A stretch of 64,000 bases of DNA. Origin: Bordetella parapertussis. Its GTDB lineage: Bacteria > Pseudomonadota > Gammaproteobacteria > Burkholderiales > Burkholderiaceae_D. The stretch is taken from assembly GCA_945866125.1 (NCBI GenBank), contig CAMBFZ010000008.1:1-64000 (forward strand), in the 5' to 3' direction. Positions 15,082 to 24,632 of this stretch are shown here, one piece after another; the first letter of the stretch is position 1, and each line of letters starts with the position of its first letter. The position numbers were made by a program, and so were the translations under genes. The notes under the pieces are model-generated. The model was not told the DNA's origin and ran no database searches. It was given only the letters and a program-made list of their open reading frames with translations.

Positions 15082-17595
15082 TTAAGGTTTGACACCGCGC
15101 GTCCGATGCGAAAAAATAAATTTGACCATCTCAAGCCAACTCAGTGCAGCAAGCGCTGCCAGTAACGCCACACCAATCTGAGCAAGGTCGGGCATGCCGA
15201 AACTAAAACTCTCTGCCAACCAAGGTACGCCGATCACCAACACCAAGGCGACCAGACTTGCACCCACCAGCCACCATTGCGCCGGATTCGGCTTGGCAAG
15301 CAAACTGAGCAGCCCGGTATGATTCGAGCGACTCACTAAAATCATCGCCAGATTACCCAGCACCATCGTAATAAAAACTGCGGCGCGAGCCTGCTCATGT
15401 GCGCTACCCTGCGCGGTCGTGATAAAAAATGTTGCCATGCAAGCCAACAGCAAACCGAGGCCTTGCACAAGCGCATAGGTAATCGCGCGCGCACCAAACA
15501 AGGCCTCGCCGGGTTTGCGCGGAGGACGCAGCATCAGATCCCGTTCACCGTGTTCGCTCTCAAACACAATCGATGAAGCAGGGTTAATAATCATTTCCAA
15601 AAACATGACTAGTGCCGGTGTCAGCACCAGTGGCGTGCCGGCAAACAGCGGTAACAACGCCATACCGGCAATGGGTACATGCACGCCGATCACATAGCAC
15701 AGAGCCTTACGCAGATTGTCCACAATGCGCCGGCCCAGTCTTACCGCTTCGACCATGGCGCCAAAATCATCATTCAACAACACCAGCGACGATGCCTCGC
15801 GCGCAACATCGGTGCCGCGCTGCCCCATGCTGATACCGATATGCGCTGCCTTTAATGCCGGCGCGTCGTTGATGCCGTCTCCCGTCATCGCCACAATTTC
15901 GTGCTGTTTTTTAAATGCTTGTACCAGCCGTAGTTTTTGCTGGGGCAAGGTACGCGCAAAAATTTGTACATCCCCCAACATTTTTTGCAATTGGTCATCG
16001 CTGGCCTGATCAATTTGCGCGCCGGTGATGATACGGCGCGCATCCAGCCCTGCCTCTTGGGCAATAGCCTGCGCGGTGGCAGGATAGTCACCCGTAATCA
16101 TCACCACTCGCAGGCCAGCACGCCGGCATTGCGCCACGGCCTCTGCAGCGCCCGGTCGCAAGGGATCAGCTAACCCGACCAAACCCAACCATTCAAAATC
16201 AAAGCCCGCCGGCGTCTCCGGCCACGCACCCCGATGCACCGCGCGCGCAACGGCCAACACGCGCAAGCCCTGTTCGGCCAGCTGTTTTACTTTGCTCAGT
16301 TGATATGCGGCTTGGTCGGCATTGAGTCGGCACAGACGAATCAGCGACTCGGGCGCACCCTTGGACGCAATCACATATTGGCCAAGCTCTGGTGCCATCC
16401 AACAGTGCGTGACGGCCATCCAGGGTGGCGACAACGCGTATTCATGTACGAGTTTCCAGCGCCGATGGTGATACGAAAAATCGGGTAACAAGCTTGCGGC
16501 AGCGCGATGAAAGGCCTGCTCCATCGGATCGAAGGGTGCCAGCTCACTGGCCAGTGCTGCAAATTCAAGCACCCTGCAGGTTGCCTGCGACAAGGACTGC
16601 TCTTGGGAATCACTAACGGGCACCTGCTCACCGTCCGTGACAATGACTTGTAGCGTCATACGGTTTTGCGTCAAGGTACCGGTCTTGTCGACACACAGCA
16701 CCGTGGCCGCGCCGAGCGCTTCGATCACGCTGGCGTGGCGCGCCAGCGCAGCACTGCCGGCCAGACGCCATGCACCGAGCGCAAGAAATACCATCAGGAT
16801 GACGGAAAATTCCTCGGGCAATATGGACATCGCCAGCGTAATACCCGCCAGCAGCCCCCCAAGCCAATCGCCGCGTTGCCAACCAAACAGCAACCACAAC
16901 AGCAGCGACAAAAGTAATCCCCCCACCGCAAAGCGCTTAATGAGGAGCGCAATTTCACGCTGTAGCGGACTTTCTTCGGGTGCGAGTTGCTGGACGCTCT
17001 TACCGATTTTGCCGATTGCGGTTGCAGCACCCGTGGCGGTGACTTCCACCAGGCCACCACCACGCACGACCATTGAACCCGATACCACCAGCTCGCCCTG
17101 CTGCCGGCTAACAGGCACCGACTCACCGGTGAGCAAGGATTCATCCAGCTGCAAATCATGGGCAGTCATTAAAACCCCGTCGGCAGCAATACGGTCCCCT
17201 TCTTCCAACCGAAGCAGATCGCCGACCACAATCTCGCTGCCGGGAATACGCTGTAATTTTCCATCACGCAGCACCAGCGCGCGCGGACTCGACAAATCGC
17301 GCAACGCCGCCAGCACATGTTCTGTTTTGCGCTGGCGCGACAAAACGATCGCCATCGCAACGACGACAAAACCCAGTAATAGCAAAGCATCATGGGCATC
17401 GCCAAGCAAAAGATAAATCGTGCCGGCCGCAAACAGCAGCAGGAAAACCGGCTCACGTAGCAGCTGCAGCAGCAGCCGCGTCAGGCCGCGCTCGCGTACA
17501 GCTGGCAGCGCATTGGGTCCGAACTGTCGCAAGCGGCGCGCCGCTTCGTCGCTGCTCAGCCCTACCGGCGCGCTGTCATCTTCGAAGCGCGGCAT
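15082..17595 (-). CDS. Cation-translocating P-type ATPase
   Basis: This membrane pump has the full P-type set: an N-terminal cation ATPase domain (LSSDEAARRLRQFGPN), the actuator LTGESVPV, the phosphorylation site DKTGTLTQNRM, and the hinge TGDGINDAPALK. In the fourth membrane helix the ion-binding motif reads SILPEEF in place of the PEGLP of Ca pumps. A C-terminal bundle of membrane helices follows. Length (837 residues) fits the Ca/Mg/K-type families, but the ion cannot be told. ATG 17595 is preferred to an upstream TTG at 17616. It overlaps the preceding acetyltransferase gene by 20 bases, so the two are probably translationally coupled. Confidence 0.88.
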   Translation of the reverse strand: MPRFEDDSAPVGLSSDEAARRLRQFGPNALPAVRERGLTRLLLQLLREPVFLLLFAAGTIYLLLGDAHDALLLLGFVVVAMAIVLSRQRKTEHVLAALRDLSSPRALVLRDGKLQRIPGSEIVVGDLLRLEEGDRIAADGVLMTAHDLQLDESLLTGESVPVSRQQGELVVSGSMVVRGGGLVEVTATGAATAIGKIGKSVQQLAPEESPLQREIALLIKRFAVGGLLLSLLLWLLFGWQRGDWLGGLLAGITLAMSILPEEFSVILMVFLALGAWRLAGSAALARHASVIEALGAATVLCVDKTGTLTQNRMTLQVIVTDGEQVPVSDSQEQSLSQATCRVLEFAALASELAPFDPMEQAFHRAAASLLPDFSYHHRRWKLVHEYALSPPWMAVTHCWMAPELGQYVIASKGAPESLIRLCRLNADQAAYQLSKVKQLAEQGLRVLAVARAVHRGAWPETPAGFDFEWLGLVGLADPLRPGAAEAVAQCRRAGLRVVMITGDYPATAQAIAQEAGLDARRIITGAQIDQASDDQLQKMLGDVQIFARTLPQQKLRLVQAFKKQHEIVAMTGDGINDAPALKAAHIGISMGQRGTDVAREASSLVLLNDDFGAMVEAVRLGRRIVDNLRKALCYVIGVHVPIAGMALLPLFAGTPLVLTPALVMFLEMIINPASSIVFESEHGERDLMLRPPRKPGEALFGARAITYALVQGLGLLLACMATFFITTAQGSAHEQARAAVFITMVLGNLAMILVSRSNHTGLLSLLAKPNPAQWWLVGASLVALVLVIGVPWLAESFSFGMPDLAQIGVALLAALAALSWLEMVKFIFSHRTRGVKP

Positions 17596-18781
17596 CGCTC
17601 TGCGGCAAAGTGGCAAGCCGTCGCTTACGATTCGCTTGCACCCATCGCACGGCCCGCGCGATGCAGCGCGACATACTATCTGTGCTTTCGTGAACGTCGT
17701 AGAGCAGCCAGCTGCGCCAGATAAAACGCTGCCTGGCGAATGTCATTTTCAACGTCTGCATAGGCATGCGTAAAAATTGCCAGACCGAGCGATTGACACA
17801 GAGCTGTGACATCGGATGGCGCACCGCCCCTAGCTGCGTTTTATATTGATAGCGTCCCCACAACAGATGCGACTGACGGCCGCCGGCGGCAATGCAATCG
17901 CATACTGACCAATAACAAACCAGAAGACCCAACCGGTAGTGCTCCAGCGCCGGATCGGCAGCAGAGAGCCACATCACGTAGCTGTCGCCGATACGACAAG
18001 CCAGTGAGCCGGCATGTGTCTCGCCATTGATAGTGGCGATACCAAAGAGCCCACTCTCAGCCGCTAACTGCAGCATGCGCGTAGTCTCTGCGGCGTCTAC
18101 CGCAGCGACCTTATTGCGTGCGGCCATACTGGCTTGTTTAAATGCCTGCAACTGCTGTACCAGTGACTGCTGCAGAGTGAGCGGTAATTCGTCAGCCCGA
18201 CAAGCTCGCCAGGAAAAATCAGGGAAGTCACGCTGCAGTTTGTTGCCATAGGTTTTGATCGTCTTGCGGGTGGCTTTGCCCAGACTGCTCCAATACTGCG
18301 TCACCGTCCCGGGCAAATCAAGAATATAGTTTTCAGAAAAATCAATCCGCTGACTACAAAATTCCAACGCCTCAGACCCCAGACAAACAGCATGAAACCG
18401 GATCTGCTTTACCGACCGATAGCGCTGAAATACCGATCGTGCAAAGGCATTGACCTGCGCCGCCGAGAGCAGCACCATCTCGCTCAATACCAGTAAGCTT
18501 GCTGACTCGATCCGAAACAAGAGCACGCTGCTGATCTCGCCATGCTGATAGCAAACCCACGCACAAGGCGCGGGCCGATGCGCGCCACATAGCACCAGAT
18601 GGCGCATCGATGCGTATAAGCTGCCATGGATACGATCCAGGGCGGCAATGGCAAAATCCGGCACGCCATCTTCGAAAAATTCGGTCACGAAACTGCCACT
18701 GTTTTTTTGCTGCGCCAGTGCGCCCTCTGCTGTCAAAGCAGATAATGAGGACGGCACGGGCGCGTCCGGTAAATGCGCCAT
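17576..18781 (-). CDS. GNAT/BioF2-type acetyltransferase
   Basis: This protein of about 401 residues has a central to C-terminal BioF2-like (FemAB/GNAT fold) domain: YWSSLGKATRKTIKTYGNKL, FKQASMAARN, and GLFGIATINGETHAGSLACRIGDSYVMWLSAADP. Such proteins (CelD type) transfer acyl or aminoacyl groups during envelope polysaccharide or cell-wall synthesis, but the substrate is unknown. ATG 18781 is chosen because GGAG lies 8 bases before it. A longer frame starts at 18835. It is first in a minus-strand run with the P-type ATPase, the PhaC-like protein and the methyltransferase. Confidence 0.7.
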   Translation of the reverse strand: MAHLPDAPVPSSLSALTAEGALAQQKNSGSFVTEFFEDGVPDFAIAALDRIHGSLYASMRHLVLCGAHRPAPCAWVCYQHGEISSVLLFRIESASLLVLSEMVLLSAAQVNAFARSVFQRYRSVKQIRFHAVCLGSEALEFCSQRIDFSENYILDLPGTVTQYWSSLGKATRKTIKTYGNKLQRDFPDFSWRACRADELPLTLQQSLVQQLQAFKQASMAARNKVAAVDAAETTRMLQLAAESGLFGIATINGETHAGSLACRIGDSYVMWLSAADPALEHYRLGLLVCYWSVCDCIAAGGRQSHLLWGRYQYKTQLGAVRHPMSQLCVNRSVWQFLRMPMQTLKMTFARQRFIWRSWLLYDVHESTDSMSRCIARAVRWVQANRKRRLATLPQSDAALRR

Positions 18782-18919
18782 ATAGAGAGCTCCCTGAATC
18801 AGTCTGTCTGTATTGTGGTCGGTGTCGGTTCGCACAGACTTGAGCGCGGATAAAACAGGCTGCGCCTTCGCTGCGCTGCCTCAACAAGCGCCATCGCTGC
18901 GTGCGCACAATAGCTGCAA

Positions 18920-18991
18920 AGGGGAGTGTCCAGTGGGGACCGCCCGGTGTCCAAGCCGGCTGGCGTGGTTCGAATCCATGCTCCTCTGCCC
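18920..18991 (+). other. tRNA-like relic in divergent intergenic region
   Basis: The stretch has a 7-base acceptor-like pairing (AGGGGAG with CTCCTCT at 18981-18987, one G-U), a D-arm-like GTCC-AGTGG-GGAC, and a T-arm CGTGG-TTCGAAT-CCATG (18964-18980, one G-U). The anticodon arm is defective: a 4-base stem with an 8-base loop and no U33. The 5' part (GGGGAGTGTCCAGTGG) resembles tRNA-Ser. About 70 bases long, it lacks a proper CCA. It is most likely a decayed tRNA and perhaps only a chance fold. Confidence 0.3.
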
Positions 18992-19024
18992 TCAATACGC
19001 GCTCGATCCACCTTCTTATGCTGC

Positions 19025-19747
19025 ATGCCGGAAGATCAAAACAGCCACATTGTTTTTTCGCTGCGGGGCGTGGGCAAGGTCTACCTGATGGGCGACGTAC
19101 GCGTCGACGCATTACGCGCCGTCGATCTGGATCTGATGGCCTCTGAATTCATTGTGCTGCTTGGCGCCTCGGGCAGTGGTAAATCAACCTTGCTCAATAT
19201 TTTGGGTGGCCTCGACACGCCCACAAGCGGCAGCGTGCACTACCTGGATCATGATCTGGCTCAAGCCGACGATACCGCCCTGACCCAATTCCGGCGCGAG
19301 CATGTGGGCTTTGTTTTTCAGTTTTACAATCTCATCCCCAGCCTCACTGCGCTGGAAAATGTCGAATTGGTCACCGAGATCAGCGCTAACCCCATGGACG
19401 CCTCTGAAGCACTGGCGCGGGTGGGTCTGTCCGACCGGCTCCATCATTTTCCGTCGCAGCTCTCCGGGGGTGAACAGCAGCGCGTGGCGATCGCGCGCGC
19501 GATTGCCAAACGCCCCGATATTTTGCTCTGTGATGAACCGACCGGCGCACTTGATTTTTCTACCGGCAAGCTGGTACTCGATGTGCTTGAGCAGATTAAT
19601 CGCGAGCTGGGTACCACCACCGTCATCATTACCCATAACGCTGCTATCGCCGGCATGGCACACCGGGTGGTATCGCTCTCGAGCGGACAGATCACCGGCA
19701 TCACCCGCAACGCACAGCGGCTCTCGCCATCGGCTTTGTCATGGTGA
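19025..19747 (+). CDS. ABC transporter ATP-binding protein (MacB/LolD type)
   Basis: This is a 240-residue ATPase with Walker A GASGSGKST, Q-loop VFQFYNLIPSLTALENV, signature LSGGEQQRVAIARA and Walker B ILLCDEPTGALD. These sequences place it in the MacB/LolD/DevA group, which drives mechanotransmission exporters rather than classical transport. The ATG 19025 (MPEDQNSHIV) is chosen because the fold begins shortly after it; frames further upstream run through the tRNA-like relic. It overlaps the permease start by 7 bases and forms a tight three-gene exporter operon. Confidence 0.9.
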   Translation: MPEDQNSHIVFSLRGVGKVYLMGDVRVDALRAVDLDLMASEFIVLLGASGSGKSTLLNILGGLDTPTSGSVHYLDHDLAQADDTALTQFRREHVGFVFQFYNLIPSLTALENVELVTEISANPMDASEALARVGLSDRLHHFPSQLSGGEQQRVAIARAIAKRPDILLCDEPTGALDFSTGKLVLDVLEQINRELGTTTVIITHNAAIAGMAHRVVSLSSGQITGITRNAQRLSPSALSW

Positions 19748-22101
19748 AGCTGCATATCAAACTCGGGCGGGATCTGTGGCGTTTGCGCGGACAGGCTGCA
19801 GCCATCGCCGCCGTGGCCTTGTGCGGCATCGCCAGTTTTGTCACTCTGCGTGGCGCGTATGAAGCGTTACTGGAAGCACAAACCAGCTATTACACACAGT
19901 ACCGTTTCGCCGATGTCTTCACGAGCTTGCGACGTGCTCCACTCACGGTCGTACCGCAGATTGGCGCCATTGCCGGCGTGGCCGAAGTCGATGCCCGCGT
20001 CGTGTTTGAAGCAGCCCTCGATGTGCCGGGTCTGGACGAGCCTGCCACCGGCCGGCTGGTGTCCTTGCCATCGCGCCCTGCATCCGGCTTAAACCGGGTG
20101 CACTTACGCAGCGGACGCCTGCCCCATCAAGGCGACGGCCACGAATTACTGGCCAGCGAGAGTTTTACCAAAGCTAATGCGCTCAAGCCAGGTTCGGTGA
20201 TTCACGCGGTCATCAATGGCCGACGCGAGCGTTTCAGCATTACCGGCATTGCAATCTCGCCCGAGTACATTAATGAAATCCGCGGCAATAGCTTTCCAGA
20301 CAACCGTCGCTTTGGCGTGTTGTGGATGGACCGCGATGCCTTGGCCGGCCTGCTCGACATGCGCGATGGCTGCAACGACATTACAGTGAGCCTGGCACCC
20401 GGCGCAAGCCAGTCCGAAGTGATTCGCCAGCTTGATCTGGTATTAGCCGGTTACGGTAGTCTGGGTGCAATCGGACGTGCTGATCAGCTCTCACATCAAT
20501 TCATCGCTAACGAGTTGGCGCAGACCCGTGTAAGTGCCACCGTACTACCAGCAATTTTTTTAGGGGTAACTGCCTTCCTGATTCACAACGTGTTGCTAAG
20601 ACTAACCGCGTTGCAGCGCGCGCAGATCGGGCTGTTGAAAAGTTTCGGCTACAGCAGCACACGGGTGGGCCTGCATTTTTTGCAGTTTGCGATGGCTACT
20701 GTTGTCATCGGCGCCGTGGCTGGCATGGTGTTGGGTAGTTGGCTCGGCGCCGGACTTGCGCAGCTGTATGCACGGTTTTTCCATTTTCCACGTTTACATT
20801 TTTCGCTTTCGCCGCAGATCATGCTCATTGCACTGAGCCTGGCCATTGCCGCAGCCGGTATTGGCGCAGCGCTGGCGGTGCAACGGGTCTGGCGACTCAC
20901 ACCAGCCGAATCGATGCGGCCCGACTCACCAAGTCACTATCGCGCCGGCTGGCTGGAAAAATCCGGGTTGCAACGCCTGTTGCCGCTCGCTTTGCGGATG
21001 GTGCTGCGTAATCTTGTTCGCAGCCCTGTAAAAACGATGCTGACGGTGCTCGGCTTGTCCTTATCGGGCGCTTTAATTATTACCGGCCAATTTTCTTTCG
21101 ACGCGTTAAATGAAATCATCCGGGTACAGTTTCGGGTTGCCCAGCGCGACGATGTGACGATCACCTTCAATGAGAGCCTTAACCTGAGCGTATTGCATCA
21201 GATCGAAGCGCTGCCGGGCGTGTTGCGCGCCGAGCCATTTTTGGCCAGCGCGGTGGTCTTGCGCTTTGGTCATCACGAAAAACGCACCGCGATCACGGGC
21301 CTTAGCAAGGAACGACAGCTGCGTCTTATCCTGGATGAAAACGAACGTCCTATTAGGCTGCCGCCGCACGGCCTGATTCTCACCCGCATGCTGGCGGATA
21401 GCCTGCACATGCAAGTCGGCGAGTTGATCACGGTAAGTTTTTTGAGCGGCCGCCGACAAACTCTTACCGTGCCGGTGCGCTTAATTATTGATGAGCCGAT
21501 TGGCAGCTTTGCGTATATGGATTTGTACGAAATGGCGCGCCTGCTGCAACAGGACATCACCATCAACGGCGCCTTTCTTGCCATTGACCCACAACAAAAG
21601 ACAAGGCTCTTTCGGGCATTGAAAGCGACACCAGCAGTAGGCAGCGTCAGCCTGCGTGAGGCCACACTGCAAAGTTTTTTGGATACGGTGGGAGAAAATA
21701 TTCGCATCAACAATCGAGTCTTGATCAGCTTTGCCTGTGTGATCGTCGCCGGTGTTGTGTATAACTCCGCCCGCATCGCACTCTCTGAGCATGCCATCGA
21801 GCTGGCCAGTCTGAGGATACTGGGGTTTAGTCAGCGCGAAGTTGCCCTGCTGTTGCTGACCGAGCAGGCCATTCTGGTGATGCTCGCCATTCCGTTTGGC
21901 ATGGTGATCGGCTACGGACTCGCTGCCATCATCGCAGTACTTTTGTCGCAAGAGTTATTTCGCATCCCGCTGGTGGTGAGTCAGCAAACATTTTTATCGA
22001 GCGCTCTGGTGATGCTATTGGCTGCTGCAGGATCGGGGTGGCTGGTGTGGCGCCGTCTGCAACGCCAGAATCTGATTGAAGTATTGAAGACGCGTGAATA
22101 A
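19741..22101 (+). CDS. ABC transporter permease, FtsX type
   Basis: This 786-residue inner-membrane protein has two FtsX modules. Each carries a long periplasmic domain and a group of three membrane helices, with one extra segment at the N-terminus (AAAIAAVALCGIASFVTLRG). Helices are clear around residues 265-390 and 655-780. It works with the upstream ATPase and the downstream adaptor. The architecture (ten-helix duplicated FtsX) matches LolC/DevC-like exporters of lipids, glycolipids or peptides rather than the shorter MacB. The substrate is unknown. Confidence 0.85.
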   Translation: MVKLHIKLGRDLWRLRGQAAAIAAVALCGIASFVTLRGAYEALLEAQTSYYTQYRFADVFTSLRRAPLTVVPQIGAIAGVAEVDARVVFEAALDVPGLDEPATGRLVSLPSRPASGLNRVHLRSGRLPHQGDGHELLASESFTKANALKPGSVIHAVINGRRERFSITGIAISPEYINEIRGNSFPDNRRFGVLWMDRDALAGLLDMRDGCNDITVSLAPGASQSEVIRQLDLVLAGYGSLGAIGRADQLSHQFIANELAQTRVSATVLPAIFLGVTAFLIHNVLLRLTALQRAQIGLLKSFGYSSTRVGLHFLQFAMATVVIGAVAGMVLGSWLGAGLAQLYARFFHFPRLHFSLSPQIMLIALSLAIAAAGIGAALAVQRVWRLTPAESMRPDSPSHYRAGWLEKSGLQRLLPLALRMVLRNLVRSPVKTMLTVLGLSLSGALIITGQFSFDALNEIIRVQFRVAQRDDVTITFNESLNLSVLHQIEALPGVLRAEPFLASAVVLRFGHHEKRTAITGLSKERQLRLILDENERPIRLPPHGLILTRMLADSLHMQVGELITVSFLSGRRQTLTVPVRLIIDEPIGSFAYMDLYEMARLLQQDITINGAFLAIDPQQKTRLFRALKATPAVGSVSLREATLQSFLDTVGENIRINNRVLISFACVIVAGVVYNSARIALSEHAIELASLRILGFSQREVALLLLTEQAILVMLAIPFGMVIGYGLAAIIAVLLSQELFRIPLVVSQQTFLSSALVMLLAAAGSGWLVWRRLQRQNLIEVLKTRE

Positions 22102-23272
22102 AAACCGACGCTACCGCCGCATTGTGCTCCTTAGCCTGATAGTGCTGGCCGCTGGCGCGCTGGCTTGGATATTACTAAGTCCCAAGCCTGTGCCGGTCGA
22201 GTTGTCTACCGTGACCCGCGGACCGCTGGTGGTCAGTATTGATCATCAGGGTATGGTGCGGGTGGTCGATCGTTACGTCATCGCCACACCGGTTGCGGCA
22301 CGCGTGCAGCGTATTGATTTGCGGCCCGGTGACAAGGTAGCGCAAGGCGATATTCTGGCCTGGCTGCTGCCATTACCACGCGACGGCAAAGAAGCGCTAC
22401 AAGTCCGGGCGCAACGTGATGCGGCGTACTCGCGGGCAAGCGCTGCGCAGTTGGAAAGCCAGCAGGCCCAGACCAATCTGGCGCTAGCGAGCCGCGAGCG
22501 GGCGCGCATTGTTCAATTATTTGATCAGCAGTTTTTATCCCGTCAGGCAGCAGACCGCGCCATGACAAGCGAGCAGGCCGCACACGATCAAGCGGCCGCC
22601 GCACAGGCACGCCATCAGGCCGCTCTTGCCGAGCTACGGTCAGCACGCGCAGCAGTTGACGCGCTAGGCCACAGCACACAGCAAACGCTGCAGCTTCGTG
22701 CGCCCGTTGCAGGGCAGGTATTGAGCGTGACCCAGCAAAGCGAACGCACCCTGGCCGCCGGCTCGCCCTTGTTGACACTGGGTGACCCGGCACGCTTCGA
22801 AGTGGTGATCGATGTGCTGTCGTCGGACGCGGTCAAACTTCGCCCCGGTATGCAGATTTTGCTCGACGACTGGGGCGGAAAATCTGCACTGCAAGCGCGC
22901 TTGCGAATAGTCGAGCCGGTGGCGTTTACCAAAATCTCCGCGCTAGGCGTTGAAGAACAACGGGTCAATGTGGTAGCCGATCCGGTGGGATCGCTAGCTG
23001 AGCTCGCAGATGGCTACCGGGTCGAGGCACGCATCGTGATCTGGCAGCAGGATGCGGTACTAAAAATTCCAGGCAGTAGTGTTTTTCGAATTGGGGAAGG
23101 CTGGCACGTGTTCATCGTCGAGCAAAATCGTGCGCACTTGCGCACGGTACAAATTGGACAACGTAACCGCGATGACGTGCAGATTTTGTCCGGGCTTGAC
23201 GCCGGCATGCAGGTGGTCACTTTTCCTGGCAATCAGTTAAGTGAAGGTGTCAAGATCAAAGCGATGCAATGA
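22094..23272 (+). CDS. Periplasmic adaptor (HlyD/MacA type) of exporter
   Basis: The protein has an N-terminal membrane anchor (residues 9-28, IVLLSLIVLAAGALAWILL), a lipoyl-like half-motif with VQRIDLRPGDKVAQGDILAWL, an Ala/Gln-rich coiled-coil hairpin (about 100-190), the second lipoyl half (LRAPVAGQVLSV) and a beta-barrel plus a membrane-proximal domain. It joins the FtsX-type permease to an outer-membrane duct such as TolC, which is not in this window. The start is GTG 22094, overlapping the permease stop by 8 bases. The gene is convergent with paaK, 25 bases away. Confidence 0.87.
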   Translation: MNKNRRYRRIVLLSLIVLAAGALAWILLSPKPVPVELSTVTRGPLVVSIDHQGMVRVVDRYVIATPVAARVQRIDLRPGDKVAQGDILAWLLPLPRDGKEALQVRAQRDAAYSRASAAQLESQQAQTNLALASRERARIVQLFDQQFLSRQAADRAMTSEQAAHDQAAAAQARHQAALAELRSARAAVDALGHSTQQTLQLRAPVAGQVLSVTQQSERTLAAGSPLLTLGDPARFEVVIDVLSSDAVKLRPGMQILLDDWGGKSALQARLRIVEPVAFTKISALGVEEQRVNVVADPVGSLAELADGYRVEARIVIWQQDAVLKIPGSSVFRIGEGWHVFIVEQNRAHLRTVQIGQRNRDDVQILSGLDAGMQVVTFPGNQLSEGVKIKAMQ

Positions 23273-23297
23273 TGCGACATACCTTTGCCTGCACGGA

Positions 23298-24608
23298 TCA
23301 GCTTGGTATACGGCGATCAACGACCCGTCTGGCCTTGCCAACCAAGGTGCGCTCAACCCCGTTTGGGGGCAATACACTGACTGTGCTCGAGACGCCAATG
23401 AAGGCTTTGATTTTTTGCTCAAGCACAGCACCGGCACGAATACCGTCTTCATGCCGGACATCTTCACGCGACTCCACCAGCACCTCGAGCTGATCGAGAT
23501 GCCCGTCGCGGGTGACGATGAGTTGATAGTGTGGCGCGAGCGCCGGCTCTTGCAAGAGCATTTCTTCGATTTGAGTGGGAAACAAATTCACCCCACGGAT
23601 GATGAGCATGTCATCCGAGCGACCTGTGATTTTCCCCATCCGGCGCATCGCTCTGGACGTCGGTGGTAATAGCCGGGTCAGATCACGCGTGCGGTAGCGA
23701 ATCACGGGCATCGCTTCTTTGGTTAGCGAGGTAAAGACCAACTCGCCAAGCTCCCCGTCAGGTAATACTTCGCCGGAGACGGGATCAATGATCTCGGGAT
23801 AAAAATGATCTTCCCAAATCACCGGTCCGTCTTTGCTTTCGATACACTCATTGGCCACACCGGGCCCCATGACTTCAGAAAGCCCGTAGATATCGACCGC
23901 ATCAAGGCCGGCGCGCTGCTCGATCTCGGTGCGCATGGAGTCGGTCCAGGGTTCAGCGCCGAAGATGCCGATTTTGAGCGAGCTCGCGGCGGCATCAAGA
24001 CCTTGACGCGTAAATTCTTCCACAATATTGAGCATATAGGAAGGCGTCACCATGATGATGTCCGGCTTGAAGTCGCAGATCAGTTGCACCTGCTTTTCGG
24101 TTTGCCCACCCGACATGGGTATCACGGTGCAGCCGAGTTTTTCGGCACCATAATGCGCACCTAATCCACCCGTAAACAAACCATAGCCATAAGCGACATG
24201 CACGATGTCGCCCGCGCGCCCACCCGAAGCACGGATCGAGCGCGCAACCAGATTGGCCCAGGTCTCGATATCATTTTTTGTGTAGCCCACCACCGTTGGC
24301 TTACCCGTAGTACCCGAGGACGCATGGATCCGGGCAACCTGCTCGCGGGGTACGGCAAAGAGACCGAATGGATAGTTGTCGCGTAAATCTTTTTTGCCTG
24401 TGAAAGGGAATGTGGCCAGATCAGCCAAGGTATGGAGGTCATCCGGATGCACGCCTTTAGCATCAAAGGCAGCCCGATAGTGGGGCACATTTTGGTACGC
24501 GTGTTGCAGCGTTTTTTTCAGACGCATCAATTGCAGGGCTTGCAATTCGTCCTGACTCGCGGTTTCGATCGCTTCCAGATCGCCTGGCTTGGGGTGGCGC
24601 GCATGCAT
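23298..24608 (-). CDS. paaK: Phenylacetate-CoA ligase
   Basis: This enzyme activates phenylacetate to phenylacetyl-CoA with ATP, the first step of the paa pathway. The AMP-binding motif SSGTTGKPTVVGYT and the later YGLSEVMGPGVANEC and YRTRDLT motifs are those of PaaK. The start is ATG 24608, because GGAG lies 6 bases upstream; an upstream GTG at 24620 is less likely. At 436 residues it is of normal length. It is the last gene of the operon, 24 bases after paaI. Confidence 0.93.
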   Translation of the reverse strand: MHARHPKPGDLEAIETASQDELQALQLMRLKKTLQHAYQNVPHYRAAFDAKGVHPDDLHTLADLATFPFTGKKDLRDNYPFGLFAVPREQVARIHASSGTTGKPTVVGYTKNDIETWANLVARSIRASGGRAGDIVHVAYGYGLFTGGLGAHYGAEKLGCTVIPMSGGQTEKQVQLICDFKPDIIMVTPSYMLNIVEEFTRQGLDAAASSLKIGIFGAEPWTDSMRTEIEQRAGLDAVDIYGLSEVMGPGVANECIESKDGPVIWEDHFYPEIIDPVSGEVLPDGELGELVFTSLTKEAMPVIRYRTRDLTRLLPPTSRAMRRMGKITGRSDDMLIIRGVNLFPTQIEEMLLQEPALAPHYQLIVTRDGHLDQLEVLVESREDVRHEDGIRAGAVLEQKIKAFIGVSSTVSVLPPNGVERTLVGKARRVVDRRIPS

Positions 24609-24632
24609 GGGTGTCTCCACTATTTTTTATAT

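Noticed and set aside
18372..19112. 246-codon minus-strand frame across the acetyltransferase start and the divergent gap
   Set aside because: It is a shadow of the acetyltransferase gene, is Arg/Cys-rich, and runs through the tRNA-like relic.
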